A stretch of 64,000 bases of DNA, from the NCBI GenBank assembly GCA_018343915.1, contig JABRWF010000006.1, positions 2,108,001-2,172,000 of the forward strand, written 5' to 3'. This stretch comes from Agroathelia rolfsii (taxonomy: Eukaryota > Basidiomycota > Agaricomycetes > Amylocorticiales > Amylocorticiaceae). Below the pieces are notes generated by a model that saw nothing but the letters and a program-made list of their open reading frames with translations, was not told the origin of the DNA and did no database searches. Shown here in pieces: positions 13,140 to 25,947 of this stretch (its first letter is position 1; every line of letters starts with the position of its first letter). A program made the position numbers and the translations under genes.

Positions 13140-13277
13140 TGTCTGTCTCACTTTACGTGTATATTTCATGTGGACATGATGCTAGCCTTCTGAGATATCC
13201 CCTTTCTTCCATGTATATATTATGTCATTCCAGGTCTATTTGCTACAATAGATGAGGTATATTTATCGCAAGTCTTT

Positions 13278-16191
13278 TTAGACTTTTAGCGCAGCAACGC
13301 CGCGGGCGTCTTGAGCAGTTAATTTCCAGGTGATACCTGAGCCATTATAAAACTCGTCCACATCCTCCTCCTGAAATCGATTTGAAAATTAGATAGCGAT
13401 TCCGGTAAACAAAAAAGGAAGAAACGTACGGCGTCGAGATTAAGGATAGTTGACACTTGCTGAAGACGAACGAATTTTTCCCTACCATCACCGAAAGCCG
13501 TCTGAGAAGATAGATAATTCATAATAGCACGCAAATCTCTATCGAAGCGGATAGCTCCCAGCTATAAAGTAAAGCAATTTCGTCATTTTTCAAGTTCCCT
13601 TTAACGCCAAGAGAGATGGATATACTGACTTCGGTATATTTGAGGCTGACAATATACTTCTCCCAAGGTCGGATCAGAACGTCCAGCGCTAGTCCAAAGA
13701 ACAAGCGATAATTGTCTTCAGTAAACGTGTCCTATTGAAAAGGATATTTAAGAATACATGGTTAAAAATGGAACATTAAGAAAGTAAAAAAGGACCTTAT
13801 ATCCATCTACCAAAGACTCCCAGGCTTTTACAAATCGCTTTCGCACGAGGTCAGCATATTCCGACTGAGCATAGGATTCTTCATCAAGTATGTATGTCAC
13901 TCCTTGATATATGTCTGCTATGAGTGTACGGAGCTTTGGACGGAGGAGCTGGTTGAAGAGCTGCTCTATGCCTGTCTGCAAGAGGAGAATATCTAATCCA
14001 GGGGGATCATCGAGATTATAGATGCGACTTACCCGTAGCGCGGTGCGCAACTTGGGTCCTACTGTAGTGGAGACAGTGGAAAGAGCTTGACGAACAGAGG
14101 CCTGTTCAGAATCCAGATAGTTCTGTGCGACAGGCGCCACAGATGTCACGTCTTTGATCAGCCTGTCCAAGTGCGAGCTTGAGACATCCAGATCGTTGAG
14201 TAAAATCTGTCAAATGAGCTGTTAATCTTGCTTGCAATCATGGCCGACAGAACTGCCTACAATGAATGAGGTTCTATTCTCTTTTTCCGCTCGGTCTCTC
14301 TGCACCGGAGCAACATTACCGGAGTTGGCATAGACATCATCAAGTTTTTTCTTAATGGCGCCGGTGTAATCCCGGATGAGGACCTCAGATAAGCGGTTAA
14401 GAGTGCGCTCGAGAGTAGCTAATGAGCCTGTAGACAGTAGCCGATGTAGGACCAGCTTCAAAATGTAAAACACATCATCCGGTGTGGATGTCACCAGAGG
14501 GGTCTGATCTGTGTCGGGAGTAGAAAGTCGATGAGCCTAATTCACATATTGTCGTAAGAAAGCAGAGCGGCAAATAAAAATTGGGAGCCTTACCTTCTCA
14601 ATGATGGTGCGAACATACCAGAGTTCCAGAGGTGTATAGTATGTAGATAAGATGCCTTCCATACGACGATGAGACGCTGTGTTCTGAAGCAATTCAACGT
14701 CGAGATCGTTTGTTGATGAGTCCTTCTCGTCATTTGACTTGCTGGCCTGTGGTGCCTTTGTTTGCGAGTCTTCGTCGAGCGATTCATCTAGAGTGTCGTC
14801 CTACACCGAGTTAGTGAGTAAGTTGTGCTACACAACACCCAGTACAGACCCTCATTCTATCATACAGGAATCTACGGAAAAGACTCCATCGACTAGCCAT
14901 CCCAGCAGACTCTTGCAGCACTTTATCGATCTCGCGGGGATCAACATCTGCTTCGTCCAGAGGAGCTCCTTGCTTCTTCATCGATGTTTGAGTAGGGGAC
15001 AACACCGTATTCGAAATATCTGCCAACTAGCGAGATGATAATTCGTGAACACATGACTTGCGAAAGATAAGAGAAACGAGAAAACCTTGCGCTTCATTGT
15101 TCGCTCCTCTTCCCAGCCTTCGACGAGCTTTGTCACGGTTTTATCGCATTCATCCAAAAGCCTCTTGATAACGCTATTCATCTTTCCTGCACCATAGTAT
15201 TTTTCCACTACGGGCTGATGCTGATCTACAATCATGGCGATACTCTCGAAAATCGATGTCAGAGCAGTGATATAATACAGAGGGGAAGATGCTACGTGTG
15301 CTTTTAGTATGAAAACAGAGAATACTGTGGTATAAGTCCGTACTTTTAGCAGACGCAGGCGGGCGCACATGGATAAGATCGACGACAAAATTCGCATAGG
15401 CCAGCAAACCCTCCGCCTCCCATCCGATAGTTGGAAATAGTTTAAAGAATCGGCTAGTAGCGGCAGCGTCCCGAGAGCTCGAAGCAGCCTCAAAGTTGCG
15501 CTGAAAGATGGCCAAGAGCTGTTCGCGTGCGTTTTGAAGTGTCTGTGCTGGAGGAAGTGGGTTTTCTGACGTGGGCTGAGCTTAATTAGATTCATTAAAT
15601 CGCTCTTATCGCATTTTGAGTTAACCGAGTACATACGACGGCAACCTCTGCGAAAGAGCCTGATGTGACCCCGGATGGGAGTGCCATAGCACGAGCGCAA
15701 TGACGTGCCGCAGATTCCCAGTCTTGGGCATCAATCGAAGCTTGGAGAGATATTAAAGAAGTCTGTAAATATTATCAAGTTATGCAACTACAATAATAGT
15801 AGGTAACAACTAGAGTTATTCTTACCTTGAGTTCCATGACTTGTCCAACCCACTCGTTCGCCTCTCTTACCCTACTCATCTCTTCATCCAATGATCTGAC
15901 ACGTCCTCCAACGCGATCTGCTGTTTTAGCAGTAGCTGAAACGCGCTCTGATAATAGCATTGCATCTACATGAAGTTCATTCAATTGTGGGACGAGACTG
16001 GTGAGCCTCTCCAGCGACGCTGCTATGGGCTCCTGGGCCGAGATGAGTTCGGACAGACGATTGGAAAGCTGGGCATCCTCAGATTGAAACGACGAAAGAC
16101 ATGATAGTATCTCAGGTAGGTTCATGAGTTTCCTGGGATCCTTTCTCAGTGGATTAGGCGTCTGACCATCGACGTTGTTGGTTGTGCTCAT
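13278..16191 (-). CDS. COG4: Conserved oligomeric Golgi complex subunit 4
   Basis: Tethering-complex subunit for retrograde intra-Golgi vesicle traffic, on the cytosolic face of Golgi membranes. The first exon (from 16191) has the COG4-type helical N-terminus, including LNELHVDAMLLSERVSATAK and GGRVRSLDEEMSRVRE. Later segments match COG4 in order: FFKLFPTIGWEAEGL, a block with IVDQHQPVVEKYYGAGKMN near 15180-15240, PDDVFYILKLVLHRLLSTGS near 14450, and a C-terminal part with REKFVRLQQVSTILNLD near 13450. The last exon ends SGITWKLTAQDARGVAALKV, the usual COG4 ending. About eight introns. No frame breaks were noticed. The stop TAA was placed from the reverse complement at 13278-13280. Confidence 0.92.
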
Positions 16192-16789
16192 GGATAGACT
16201 GGCATGTTATGCGTAACAACGGAAGCAAGATGCGTTATTCAAGCCAACAACGTTTGACGCTTTCAATTTGAGTTATTCAGCTTGAACTACTCACTACAAT
16301 TCCCGACGACTTTCAGACCACAAACGTTGTACCCCAACCGTCTTGAATCATCAGAAATCATCTCGCTACTGATATGATGCTGTTGATGTGCCTGTCAGTG
16401 GGGAGAATCACACATGGAGGAGTTCATCATCACGGATACTAACCCTAGACACTCATATTTTCACAGGCATCATCAGATTCTTTCCCATCAACAATTTGTA
16501 TATTATTCGTATAAATAAGTACCATATAGTAGGTGCAATATCACGAGTAAATCATGCTGTTCAACTCACAACACTCCCCATCTACTGTAACAAGTGCGGA
16601 CCCCCTTAGTGAGTCTCATATATATATAATGATAATAAAAGAAAGTTGTTTCCAGAGAATGTTAATGCTGACACTAGGTCGATGGTAATAATACCAGTGC
16701 CGAATATGAAAGAAGAAAGGCAAGAAGAAAAAGAAAAAGAATGAAAACGTCTGGTCATGTGCATTCACATGCAATATACAAGTATGAGC
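16192..16789. other. Gap between COG4 and the THEM6-like gene
   Basis: About 600 bases upstream of COG4 and downstream of the next minus-strand gene. It contains AT-rich sequence and a purine-rich run near 16710-16745 (GAAAGAAGAAAGG type), but no convincing open frame, RNA gene or repeat. Probably the COG4 promoter plus the 3' UTR of its neighbour. Confidence 0.5.
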
Positions 16790-18230
16790 TTACATTGTTC
16801 TTGCGGCATCCATGCCCTTCCTGATGGCATCCAGTGCCTTGAGATTAGCTATTCTCCGCGCCTCACCCTGGCCCTTGAATGCATCCTCCCACCACCTTTC
16901 GCCCTCTGGCGTCTCGCGCCACGCGCCGGTAAGGAGCTTCACAAACTTCTCCTTTTCCAGACGCAGTTTACGCACATGATCCCAGTGTGGTGGTGGGTTG
17001 TGTACAGAATATGGTTCTGCCTTGACGCCTTCTGCAGAAGGCGGCGGAGGCGTAGCCATACCATCCGACGAGAATACCAAGGCAGGCGGGATCGTGATCC
17101 GCCCAATCTTGTAGCAGACTTCAGATAAGGCAATGCAGTGGACGATAGCGCCGTCCGGGTCCTCATCATGACGCGTCAGGAGCTTTAGGACTTCGATGGG
17201 GTCTTTCCCAGAGATGGAATGCTCGAAGGGCGAACCACTGCTGTCTTCCAGCTCGCCAGGCGAAACGGGCGTGCGATGGATTGTTTTAGCCCCATAAGCT
17301 TTCCTCGCCTTTGAACCTGGCTTTGGCCTAGTGACAAAGCGCCCAACCATGAATGCCTAAATATGTGGGGTTAGCTCTGGCCGTCAGAGGTCCTAGAGAG
17401 GAGTAATTCGTACCCATTTAGCATCCCATGTTAGAATGCTCACTCGTACTTCATATTTCGCGAAGATGGGGATTTCACGAATGAAATGGTAATGTGTTGC
17501 TGGTCAAAGAACTCTTATCAGATTAACTGAAAGCACCAGAGATCAGATCACTCACCGCCTAATGGGAACCAACCACCAATACAGAAAAAGTTCGGAAAGA
17601 AGGTCACCGCAGCCTTGATACGGGCATGATCAAATGTCTGCAAAAATGATTTTAAGAATGGCTTGAAAAGGATGAATATGTGTGAGTTTATAATGACCTT
17701 CCCGTAACTTGAGTTGCTGAGATGCCCGTTAAAGTCGCAGTCGTCAATCACTGATCATACAGAGCCATGCGGTCAGATCGGTGGTGCGTCAGGTTGATAA
17801 AAGACTAGATCACTTACTTGCCCGTGTGGAGTAAACGCTCACGCTCCTGAATGGATCGAATCCGACCGGCGACATATTGCTGTCATACCAGTCATTGAGC
17901 TTGTCCCTCCTGATTTTTGGCGACAGTGGGTATTGAAAAAGGAGATTTATTTGGGTGCGTAGTTTACGAAGGCGATAGTACATGATAAGGCGACATATCC
18001 GGACTAGAAATGGGGGAAATGAGTAAGCAAAGGTTTCTTTCTTTTTTTTTTTACACAAAGCGCAGCGACTGACAGTGCCATGTCAATGGTGCAGATTTGA
18101 TGTTTATGAGAAGGAGAAAGTAGATGAAACACTTGAAGGCACCGAGGTTAAAGAAAGGAGTAGGAATGTTGCCCTTGAATACAGGTAGGAGGGTCTTCAA
18201 GCCATGTCTAGAGAGCGCTACCACCGACAT
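16790..18230 (-). CDS. THEM6-like hotdog/thioesterase-superfamily protein, copy 1
   Basis: The start at 18230 reads MSVVALSRHGLKTLLPVF, followed by a hydrophobic segment FIYFLLLINIKSAPLTWH that may anchor the protein in a membrane. After an intron, DKLNDWYDSNMSPVGFDPF leads to the hotdog-fold core IDDCDFNGHLSNSSYGK and HARIKAAVTFFPNF. The last exon (16790-17350) starts near MVGRFVTRPKPGSKARKAYG and ends in a fungal C-terminal extension LDAIRKGMDAARTM. The DCDFNGHLSNSSY motif resembles the 4HBT_2/THEM6 family; real thioesterase activity is not established for this branch. A clear paralog lies at 42180-43659 on the other strand with the same exon plan. Total length is about 370 residues. Confidence 0.82.
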
Positions 18231-20527
18231 AGTTGGCGCGATGAAGAAAGGAAGGGGTGCCGCACAGCAGTGTAATGGCGAGCAACCTGATCCTTATTAT
18301 GGTGGCCTGTCAATGGCAGCGATGACCCATCAGCCCTATCAACGCCATCAAGAGACATCATCGCCACGCCGTTTTCATCATTGGTAAGGTCAGGTAATGA
18401 CTGAAAGAGTGAATCCGGCTTTGTGTCAATCTCGTTTTCCCGATAAATCTATCTGATCGCGATGGACCCCTTGCTGACAGTGCGAATCCCGTGTTGGGCT
18501 CTCGTGCGCCAATGACTGGCCTTTGCCTCGGAATCTATTTGCACCGTAGCCAATGATTTCGAACACGCCCAGAAACTGGTTTCCTCCTGCGCTGTGCTAC
18601 GCTGTGCCTTTTTGGCCCCACCAGCTTTTCCGAAAATTGCTTAAGGCGCTACCACAGGGGGAAGAGTAGTCGCACGGAGTTTCGTTTGTTCCTTCTGTGT
18701 GCATCGGATGTTGAGCCAAGGAAAATCAAGGGCATCGTAGCTTTCAGTCTGCCATGATACACGGGTATGGTGACTGAGCCAAAGCCTCGAATCAATATGA
18801 CGCACTCTATACACAGGAATATAGAATCGCATCATGATGACTATAGACCTTAGATAGCTTAAAAATTCAATTGGTTCGTTTTCAGAGATACTAGATGATG
18901 CCTATGATCGCTTCAAAGTTCATAGCTCCAAGATCTGCTCACATATTAGGCTGGGCCCCAAACCTAAGGCCCAATGACTCGTGGAGAGGTCCAGCCACCC
19001 GAGCACCACGGCAAATGAGTATTAATATTATCTTTGGTCAAGTTCCGTTTGTGGCGGCTCCGGAATACTCGCCGAATATGATCTCGATGAGGTGCTATCC
19101 CGATATCTTCGAATTACATGCACCAAGGTGGTATGTAACGCTCTTCGCAGCGTGTTCTATCGCAAATCAAGGTCCCTTTCCCACAGTCTGATGAGTGGTC
19201 CCACTATCCCACGCCATCACCGCCATGGTTATTGTTGTTCGAGGTGCTGGGCATATCATTGTAATCATGATCCTGCGTGTCACACAGGTTGTCATGTCAA
19301 GTCTTAGAAAGCTTACTGATTTTATTAGTCCAAAGGTTCTTAGGACGTAACAGTAGTGTTAATGATATAATGGAAGCCACGAGTTGACTGTCGCAGAGGT
19401 AGCAAGGCGTCGTTCATTACAGCATGCATACATCCGCTGTTCTCGGTGGACATGAACTCACAATCTTGGCGCTTAGCTGCACTAAGCCAGCCAAGACTGG
19501 GTAGTACCGACAGGCTGTGTCATATACGGTAGACCCTTGAAGCCAATACTCGACGCTCAGCGCTCAGCGTTCATCGAACGTTCATCGTTGATTTGGTAAG
19601 AAATGAGAATAGACCCGGATAATATTCAGGTATGCAAGGACGGTAGAGCTGATTGGATTGCATTACATGCGTTGGTAGATCTTAGAGTCACATGTGCCGC
19701 CGGTATTGCTTGGTCACCCAGTTCCCTTATCTTGATCGTTGAAGACTGAAGCTTATTCACTGTCATCCTATAGACACAGCATTCCTTCGTTGTCAAGTCG
19801 TCTAACGAATTTGGAAGACGAGAGACCGAGGAGTTATCGTATAGTTGTCACTGATGTTCAACGCATCTGCAAACGATTTACCGCCCAATCGATAAGACTA
19901 ATAGCGATTGCGTACCAATCGGGAAAAAAAAAAAAAAACATCGTACCAAAGCTCTCCCCGACTCACTCGGCGCAAGAAAACTCTTGTCACCGGCCAAAGT
20001 ACAACGGGGGCAGACAGAGCAACGAAGCCATTGCTGTTCAGCCCATACATCCCGGCGGCATCATTGAAGGCCCTCCGATCCGAATCGTCTCCAACAACCA
20101 AGACTGTTGGGAGAAGAATATTCATCCAGCCTCCAAACTACCTAGACAGTCCACGACCAACAAGATATTTTGCAATGCAAGTTGTGATTGTGACATAACC
20201 ATATCACCCAAACGGAGTTGCTAAAATCACGAAGCTGTAGCTGCGGTATGGCCGGACCGATGGATAAAGCAGACAAATATCACATCGAGGTGGGTCCCAT
20301 TCATTGCCAAGCCAAAGGGCCTTGCGATGCTGAATCCCTTTAGCAGCCGATTCCCCGAGTCAGTATGCCGGGCCGGCAGTCACAGATTCAAGAAACACAG
20401 GAACAGTGTTTCGTTGGAAAACAGTAGAACAGGCCAATAGCAATTGAACGAGATAATTATTATTCAAAAGACAAGTAATAAAGGAACATTCATGATAACA
20501 ATGATGATTACACCTGCAGCATTGCTT
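18231..20527. other. 2.3-kb gene-free region
   Basis: No open frame here shows codon continuity or family resemblance; the longest (19739-20224, plus strand) reads as random sequence with an A-tract frame. Noted elements are an A14 tract at about 19924-19937 and short tandem duplications at 19554-19585 (CGCTCAG twice, then CGTTCATCG twice). Near the right end is the 3' flank of the RBM5-like gene. Could hide a non-coding RNA, which cannot be seen from sequence alone. Confidence 0.45.
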
Positions 20528-23500
20528 TTAGCTTTCGTACCTTTCTCGGGCCTGAAAAAAAAAAATCGAGTTAGCCTCTGGAAATAAAAGGGGAACAGAA
20601 AAGCTAAAAAAAAAGGTATCTTACGCTCTCCCGTGCTGATTGGGCATAGCCCTTATAACTCTCGGCGTACTTGCCAACTTCCTTGCCTTTGCTGGCGCCT
20701 AAGCCGGCTCCTTGAGCAAACACTGCGGTTTCACTGAAGATTCCCGTCAGATCAGTTAGGATATTTTGGTCTAGCAATAATCGCTTGGAAAACGTGGTCA
20801 CTCACATTGGATCCACTCGACCATCGCCTTCTACTCCAAGCCCCGATCCTTCCGTCCAGCCCATCATCTTGAGCAGCTTATTACCAACATTGTTCTCATC
20901 CTTTCCAGGGTTAACAGGGGCTGGTGGGGTTGGCGGGGTTGGCGGGGCTGGAGGTGGACCTTCGGCAAATCGCTTCTTGCCGTTGCCAGCTTTATCCGCT
21001 CCCTTGTCGACACTCGATGGCACCGGAATATCCGGTTGATTATGCATCACCCGACGTTCTGATGCGCGGTCCCGATATTTTGGAGCATCACCTGCTGGCA
21101 TGGCATCCACACCTTTGGCGGATCGCTTAGCTAACTTCTCTCGAGCAACCTCGCGGAGCTTGTTATCTTGCAAGTTCTTCTGTAGGACGATATCGTAGTT
21201 CGTGATAACGTTTGGAGAAAAGAAACGTGACGGAGCAGGTACAAAGAAGCGAGGAAATTGATAGGAGAAAGAAGCAAAATGTTAGACCCGTCTTGAAAAC
21301 AGTATCATGAATTGTGTGAGAGAGGCGAGCCTTGTGCAGTTCTGATTCCGAATTGTGCCGTTTGATCTGGTCAACTGTCTTGAACTGACGTGAGCAGAGC
21401 AAACATGTTTTCCCTTCCATATCAGAAAATTCGAGTTCTCTCTCTTCGTAGGGTGTCTCAAGAGCAGACGAAGTTGAAGCTGTCGGCTCATGATTCGTCG
21501 AAGCAGAAGCCTAGGATGTAGCGTGATGAGCCAGTGTCCAGAATACATTCCAAGGAGCGTAAGGCCAGAAAAAGCAATACCAGCAAAGGGGCAGCAGGAG
21601 CATCGATCCGTAAGTCTTCTTGCACTTGATTCCATTTACTGATATTTTTCGCCGTCTGCGGAAGTTGATATCGTCATGCATAAGTATCGCTTGTATAATG
21701 ACAGTAAATTACTTGATAGTGCTCTGGTCTGGCATACCTTTTGACTGGCGACTAAAGGAGCTACTTTCCTGCCAGTATTCACTGCGAAAGATAAATACAA
21801 AACTTTGAAGGGGTTACGGAAGAGCGTACGTTTGAATGACTCCCCGCTTGTCTCTGTCTCTTCTGTTGTGTCCCCAGTGTTCTCCTCTTCATTGAAACCA
21901 AGAGCCGCAGGCGCTTGTGGTTTGGCAGGTCCAGGGCCTACAAATGGGCCTCAGAAGTGTATAATAATACCAGAAATACATTCAGAACTTACCTGTTAAA
22001 AACGGAACCGATTTCGTAGGCCCTTTGTTGAAGCTCAGAGTCACAGGTTTATCCGATACTGGTAAGGCAGTGGCTTCAACAGGTGCAGGCTGCTCCGAAG
22101 CTACGAAATGTTATGAATATGTCTTATTGATGAAAGGCATAGGATCCTTACTTTTTGCCTTTTTCTTTTTGTCCTTATCTTTGGCGGGTACCGTGGCTGG
22201 CTGAGGAGTCTCAACTTCAAATTCAAGCGCCGCTACTGTGGTAGTCTCGTCCCAGTAGCGGACCCAGTATCCCTCGGACCCGCCCAATGCAACAGAAGAA
22301 GATACCGCGCTATCATCTCTGAGAGCGTCTTCGACAGGCTGGAACGAGTATTGGTGACCCCAAGAAGCCGCTACTGGCCGGTCGGAAATGCGGAATCCTG
22401 AAGGATGGATTTGTGGAGACATAGTCGCCGCCAGCGTAGCGCCTGCACTCTGAGCAGCGAATATAAGTCATCATCACTCCCATCTATGAATCAGATAGGG
22501 AATCAATATACCTGTACATCAACAAATTCCACAAATGCAAAACCCAGGCTAGCTAGGGTTTGTTTGTCTTTGATGAGAATGATGCGTTTCATCCCTTTGG
22601 CACCTTCAACATTTGGGCCTGACGATGACTTCATTGCTTGATGTATCGCCTGTGGCCCAGAGAGGGGGTCTAGGCCGCGAAGGAGTAGTATAGGTATCTG
22701 AGTTGTCCCGATATCTCTGGTTCCATCATTGGCGTTAGCCCTTTGACGTGGCTTATCGTGAGGCGCTGCACTTTGAGAGTAATCAATCTTTACTCTTCGG
22801 CCACCGTGAGGCTGTCCCGTCTCCAGCGCTTTGTAGTAAGCAGCTGTGGCAGATGCGCCATGGGATGCTGGGGGAGGTACAGAGACAAAGGGGAAGGAAG
22901 GCTCAACAAAAGCCTTGGCATGTTCTGTGGACGGGAACTGGGCGAACCCAAAGCCTTTCGATGCACCTTGATAAAAAAAAAAAATCCACATGCAAATACT
23001 CGTCAATCATATGATGCGTATGGATGAGACGAATGGGCAAGTGCCTGTTGATCTGTCGCGAATTATTGTCACGGTTTCGAGAGTGCATCCATTGTTGGAA
23101 AGATACCCTTGCAGCTAGTAGGTTCAGTAGGGGGTGAGTTGATTTAGCCATGGATCAACATAGGCAGTGGAATAAACGAACGTCTGCCTCTGTAAAATCA
23201 GGATCTAGACCAAGAAAGATAACGTGAGGGCTAGGTTCACTGTGAACCATCTTTTTGTGTGGGGGTCCACCGCGCTCGCGCTCGCGCTGGCCATTTTGAT
23301 TGTATGAGTAATCGTTTTGGCGCCCGCCACCTTCGTTCCTCCAATCATTGTAGGGTGGACGAGAACTGTTATATCCCTAGATCGTGGGCGTATGGTCCAG
23401 ATATATTCAATATTTGCGGGGACTTGAAATGAATTCACTACAAACCCCATCATTGTACTTTCTTCTCTTGCCATCATAATAGTCATCGTCTCCTCTATCC

Positions 23501-23595
23501 CGTCCCCCGCCCCATCCTCCCTCGTTCCAGTTGTTGTCACGATGATCTTGCCAGCTGTCCTTTCCTCTGTCCCACTCCCTGCTATGGTATGACAT
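20528..23595 (-). CDS. RBM5/RBM10-like RNA-binding protein (RRM, zinc finger, G-patch)
   Basis: Predicted spliceosome-associated nuclear RNA-binding protein. The start at 23595 gives MSYHSREWDRGKDSWQDHRD, an Arg/Gly/Asp-rich leader. A first RRM follows (HVIFLGLDPDFTEADV near 23190-23230, GASKGFGFAQFPSTEHAKAF near 22930-22970), then a second RRM-like unit (IPILLLRGLDPLSG, TLASLGFAFVEFVDVQ near 22510-22700). An aromatic-rich stretch near 22240-22420 (SEGYWVRYWDETTT) may be a vestigial OCRE-like region. A C2H2 finger CLLCSRQFKTVDQIKRH-N-SE sits near 21360-21420. The G-patch is NKLLKMMGWTEGSGLG near 20850-20880, continuing GAGLGASKGKEVGKYAESYK. The last exon adds ARERYES before TAA. The domain order fits RBM5/6/10. 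Confidence 0.85.
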
Positions 23596-23770
23596 GGTGG
23601 TACGAGTGGTCTGACTCTGGATTGTGGAAAGTATTTAGTTGCAACGATGGTGAGTGTCGTGGAAGAAGCTGTGTGCACTTGTGGTAATTCGCGCCACCGA
23701 CCTGTGACGCCGCCTTTGTTCACTTGCTCCCTTTACACCCGACTTCCGAATACACACACTCTACTACAAC

Positions 23771-24247
23771 ATGGCTGGCGGTCACGGTACGTCTTCCTTG
23801 GGTAATGCATAATTGCAATAGCTGACCTTGATGCGGTTACAGACGTTGTTAAAGTAGGTTTCTTGTCTCCACTGGAAATGCGTACTTGAGGCTCATTCGC
23901 TTTCTCAGCTGGATCCGGCCGTCGAAAGATGGAACTACATGGTGCGGTCTTTATACCTTTTCACCATATCCTTGTCCTTATTATTTTCATTTTTTGGTGT
24001 AGCGTGAGGATGCTTACAGGCATTTCCGTTTCACCAACCGTAGCACGATTGCGGCTATTGTTGGGTTGATTGCCATTCCTGGTGCTTTGTACTACACATT
24101 CAACAACCTCCATGTGCGTACAGTGCTTCCTGCTGTGGTCTAAATTTACATTCGGACCCCTGATGGGTTTTTTTTCAGTATAAGTATAGCTGGACTGGTG
24201 CAAAGAAGGGCGAGCCTTTGACCGCAGCGGCTCGTTCTCAATCGTAG
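23771..24247 (+). CDS. NADH:ubiquinone oxidoreductase subunit NDUFB4/B15-like
   Basis: Small accessory subunit of the membrane arm of mitochondrial complex I. Exons join as MAGGH, DVVK, LDPAVERWNYM, then REDAYRHFRFTNRSTIAAIV with the hydrophobic segment GLIAIPGALYYTFNNLH, and a last exon YKYSWTGAKKGEPLTAAARS. The pattern of Pro-Ala-x-x-Arg-Trp-x-Tyr, then Phe-Arg, then a single membrane helix ending in two tyrosines matches NDUFB4, although the protein is short at about 80 residues and lacks the long animal N-terminus, as in fungi. Five exons for 80 codons is extreme fragmentation. The start codon is 175 bases from that of the divergent RBM5-like gene. Confidence 0.75.
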
Positions 24248-24499
24248 ATGACTTCTGCTGGTTCTAATGAAATCCTCACTGGTTAAAATCATCCCGTCCC
24301 GCTTTTACAACTCCTGAATGAATACAGCCATAGATCTCTATTTCACTCCTTCGAGCTGCTCCTATAACAATCTCTAGGTGGCTAAAGATAGTATTTCTTG
24401 TACTTGATTCTATTGAAGTCAAAATATTTCAAGCAAATACAGTCAATAATAGTTGCGTTTTAGCAGCTTGATGTTGGCTTATACGGCCATAAATGTGAA

Positions 24500-25304
24500 T
24501 CAAAAACGTTTGCAAAGCTCAATGGCAACTTTACATCCAGTTCCCACTACAGTACTGAGTAAAGCATGGGCCGGTGCACGCTGAGAATCGTGTTCAACAG
24601 CAATGTCTAGGTGCTCAAGTTCATCATCACGAAATTCCTTGATAACGCCTCTGAGAAGGGGAACACTTGGGTGAGATGTAGGAAGCGCTTCAAGATCCCT
24701 TAGTTGACTAGAGAAGACAAATGTTCATAAACAAATGTTCTGTTAAGTTATTTACGAGAAACAGCTTACTCGTCGTAGTGCTCTCCAATAACGGTTTCAA
24801 CAGCTTCGGTGCACGCCATGGCAGCCTCTTTTCCCATAAGTGCAGTCACGGCTCCTAGACCAAAACCAGCCACTTTGGCGACATCAAGGAGGACGGTCGG
24901 CCGGACGCGGTGTTGAATCTGCAATTTGTCCATGACAATCTGATGCTTTTTTTCTTGATCCCACATTTCCTGAAAAAATTCCCGTAAGCAGTCAAATAAG
25001 AAGCATTATTCAAAGATAGGGTATATACTTGAATAAGTGGTCCTAACTTGGCGTCACGACCCAAAACAGCCATTTGGCCTTTGTAAATCCAGTTTGCAGC
25101 CACCTCTCCAGCCTGATCAACACGTAGTGCACTCTCTAGAGATTCGCGTTGCTGTGGAGAGAGTCCGTCTGGCGTTGTGGTTGTTGAAGCATCTGACACA
25201 CTGGAAGTATGGGTGTAGGCATCGGAACTGAGAAAGCGTGGATGTGAGCGACTGAGAAGCGCTCTGCGAGTAGTGGTCGTCAACGGACGGCAGAGCATAC
25301 TCAT
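24500..25304 (-). CDS. COQ7: 5-demethoxyubiquinone hydroxylase
   Basis: Mitochondrial inner-membrane di-iron monooxygenase that makes the penultimate intermediate of ubiquinone. The N-terminus from 25304 ([20 protein letters not shown]) is rich in Arg, Ser and Thr, as in mitochondrial targeting peptides. Iron-ligand motifs are visible in order: [41 protein letters not shown] and [15 protein letters not shown]. The last exon ends VAIELCKRF before TGA at 24500-24502. Three exons. The length of about 230 residues fits fungal Coq7/Cat5. The internal hydrophobic stretch [14 protein letters not shown] is the expected membrane-binding helix. Confidence 0.93.
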
Positions 25305-25947
25305 GAGGACTGAGTCCTATTCAATGACAAAATAAGACAGAATTTGGCTATGATGATGATGGAGTGAGTGTTCTGAAATCATTCTTGCCAACCATGGAAC
25401 TGGAGCTGGCCCGAGTGATACTTGACGTAGACACATACGCGGTGAAGAGATATTGGAGAGTACGCGATGTGAGAGAATTGGCTATCTGTGATCGTCTCGA
25501 TTGTTATTTCAGCTCAGCTCAACTCAGCCAGCTTTGAAAGAGATCCAACCGACAAGCCTGAAGTGAAGTGCTAGTGAAGTCACAATGCGAATGTCAAATG
25601 GAAGAGTCGGAGAGCCTGTGACCTCATGATCAGAAGTCCAAATGTAGCAATGACACGAACTCACCGCCGGTCGTCACCAAGATCACAGTGGCAGCAGTTG
25701 CTACCAGACTCTCATTCAAATAACCACGTACTCTCATTTCCCTATTCAAAACAGAGCCCGAGATGCCTGCTACGTTTGTCCCTGCTTATTTATCTATTTT
25801 AAATGCAACCCATTGTGACATTTCTCGTAGATTCACTGCAACCAACACCGTCGATACAGGCAATGAGAAGGAATGGCCCGCTAATCTAGGCTAGTACAGA
25901 TCCAGTGTGTTACATGCACCGCACACAGCTCATCCATTATTTTAGGC
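25305..25947. other. Region between divergent COQ7 and PGG-repeat genes
   Basis: 643 bases. A short open stretch begins at an ATG near 25763 (MPATFVPAYLSILNA) and stops after about 45 codons; it could be a 5' exon or upstream ORF of the next gene, but I see no support. Otherwise promoter and UTR sequence with tandem imperfect copies of CAGCTCA near 25510-25525. Confidence 0.4.

Noticed and set aside
5107..16191. Functional trafficking gene cluster (myosin V, Vps2, COG4)
   Set aside because: All three act in membrane traffic, but they are on different strands with separate promoters and are housekeeping genes; chance adjacency is the simpler explanation.
18895..19191. 98-codon open frame on the plus strand
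   Set aside because: No family resemblance and no neighbouring exons; looks like a chance frame in a gene-free region.
19739..20224. 161-codon open frame on the plus strand
   Set aside because: Low-information composition, passes through an A-tract, has no recognisable motif and no splice partners.
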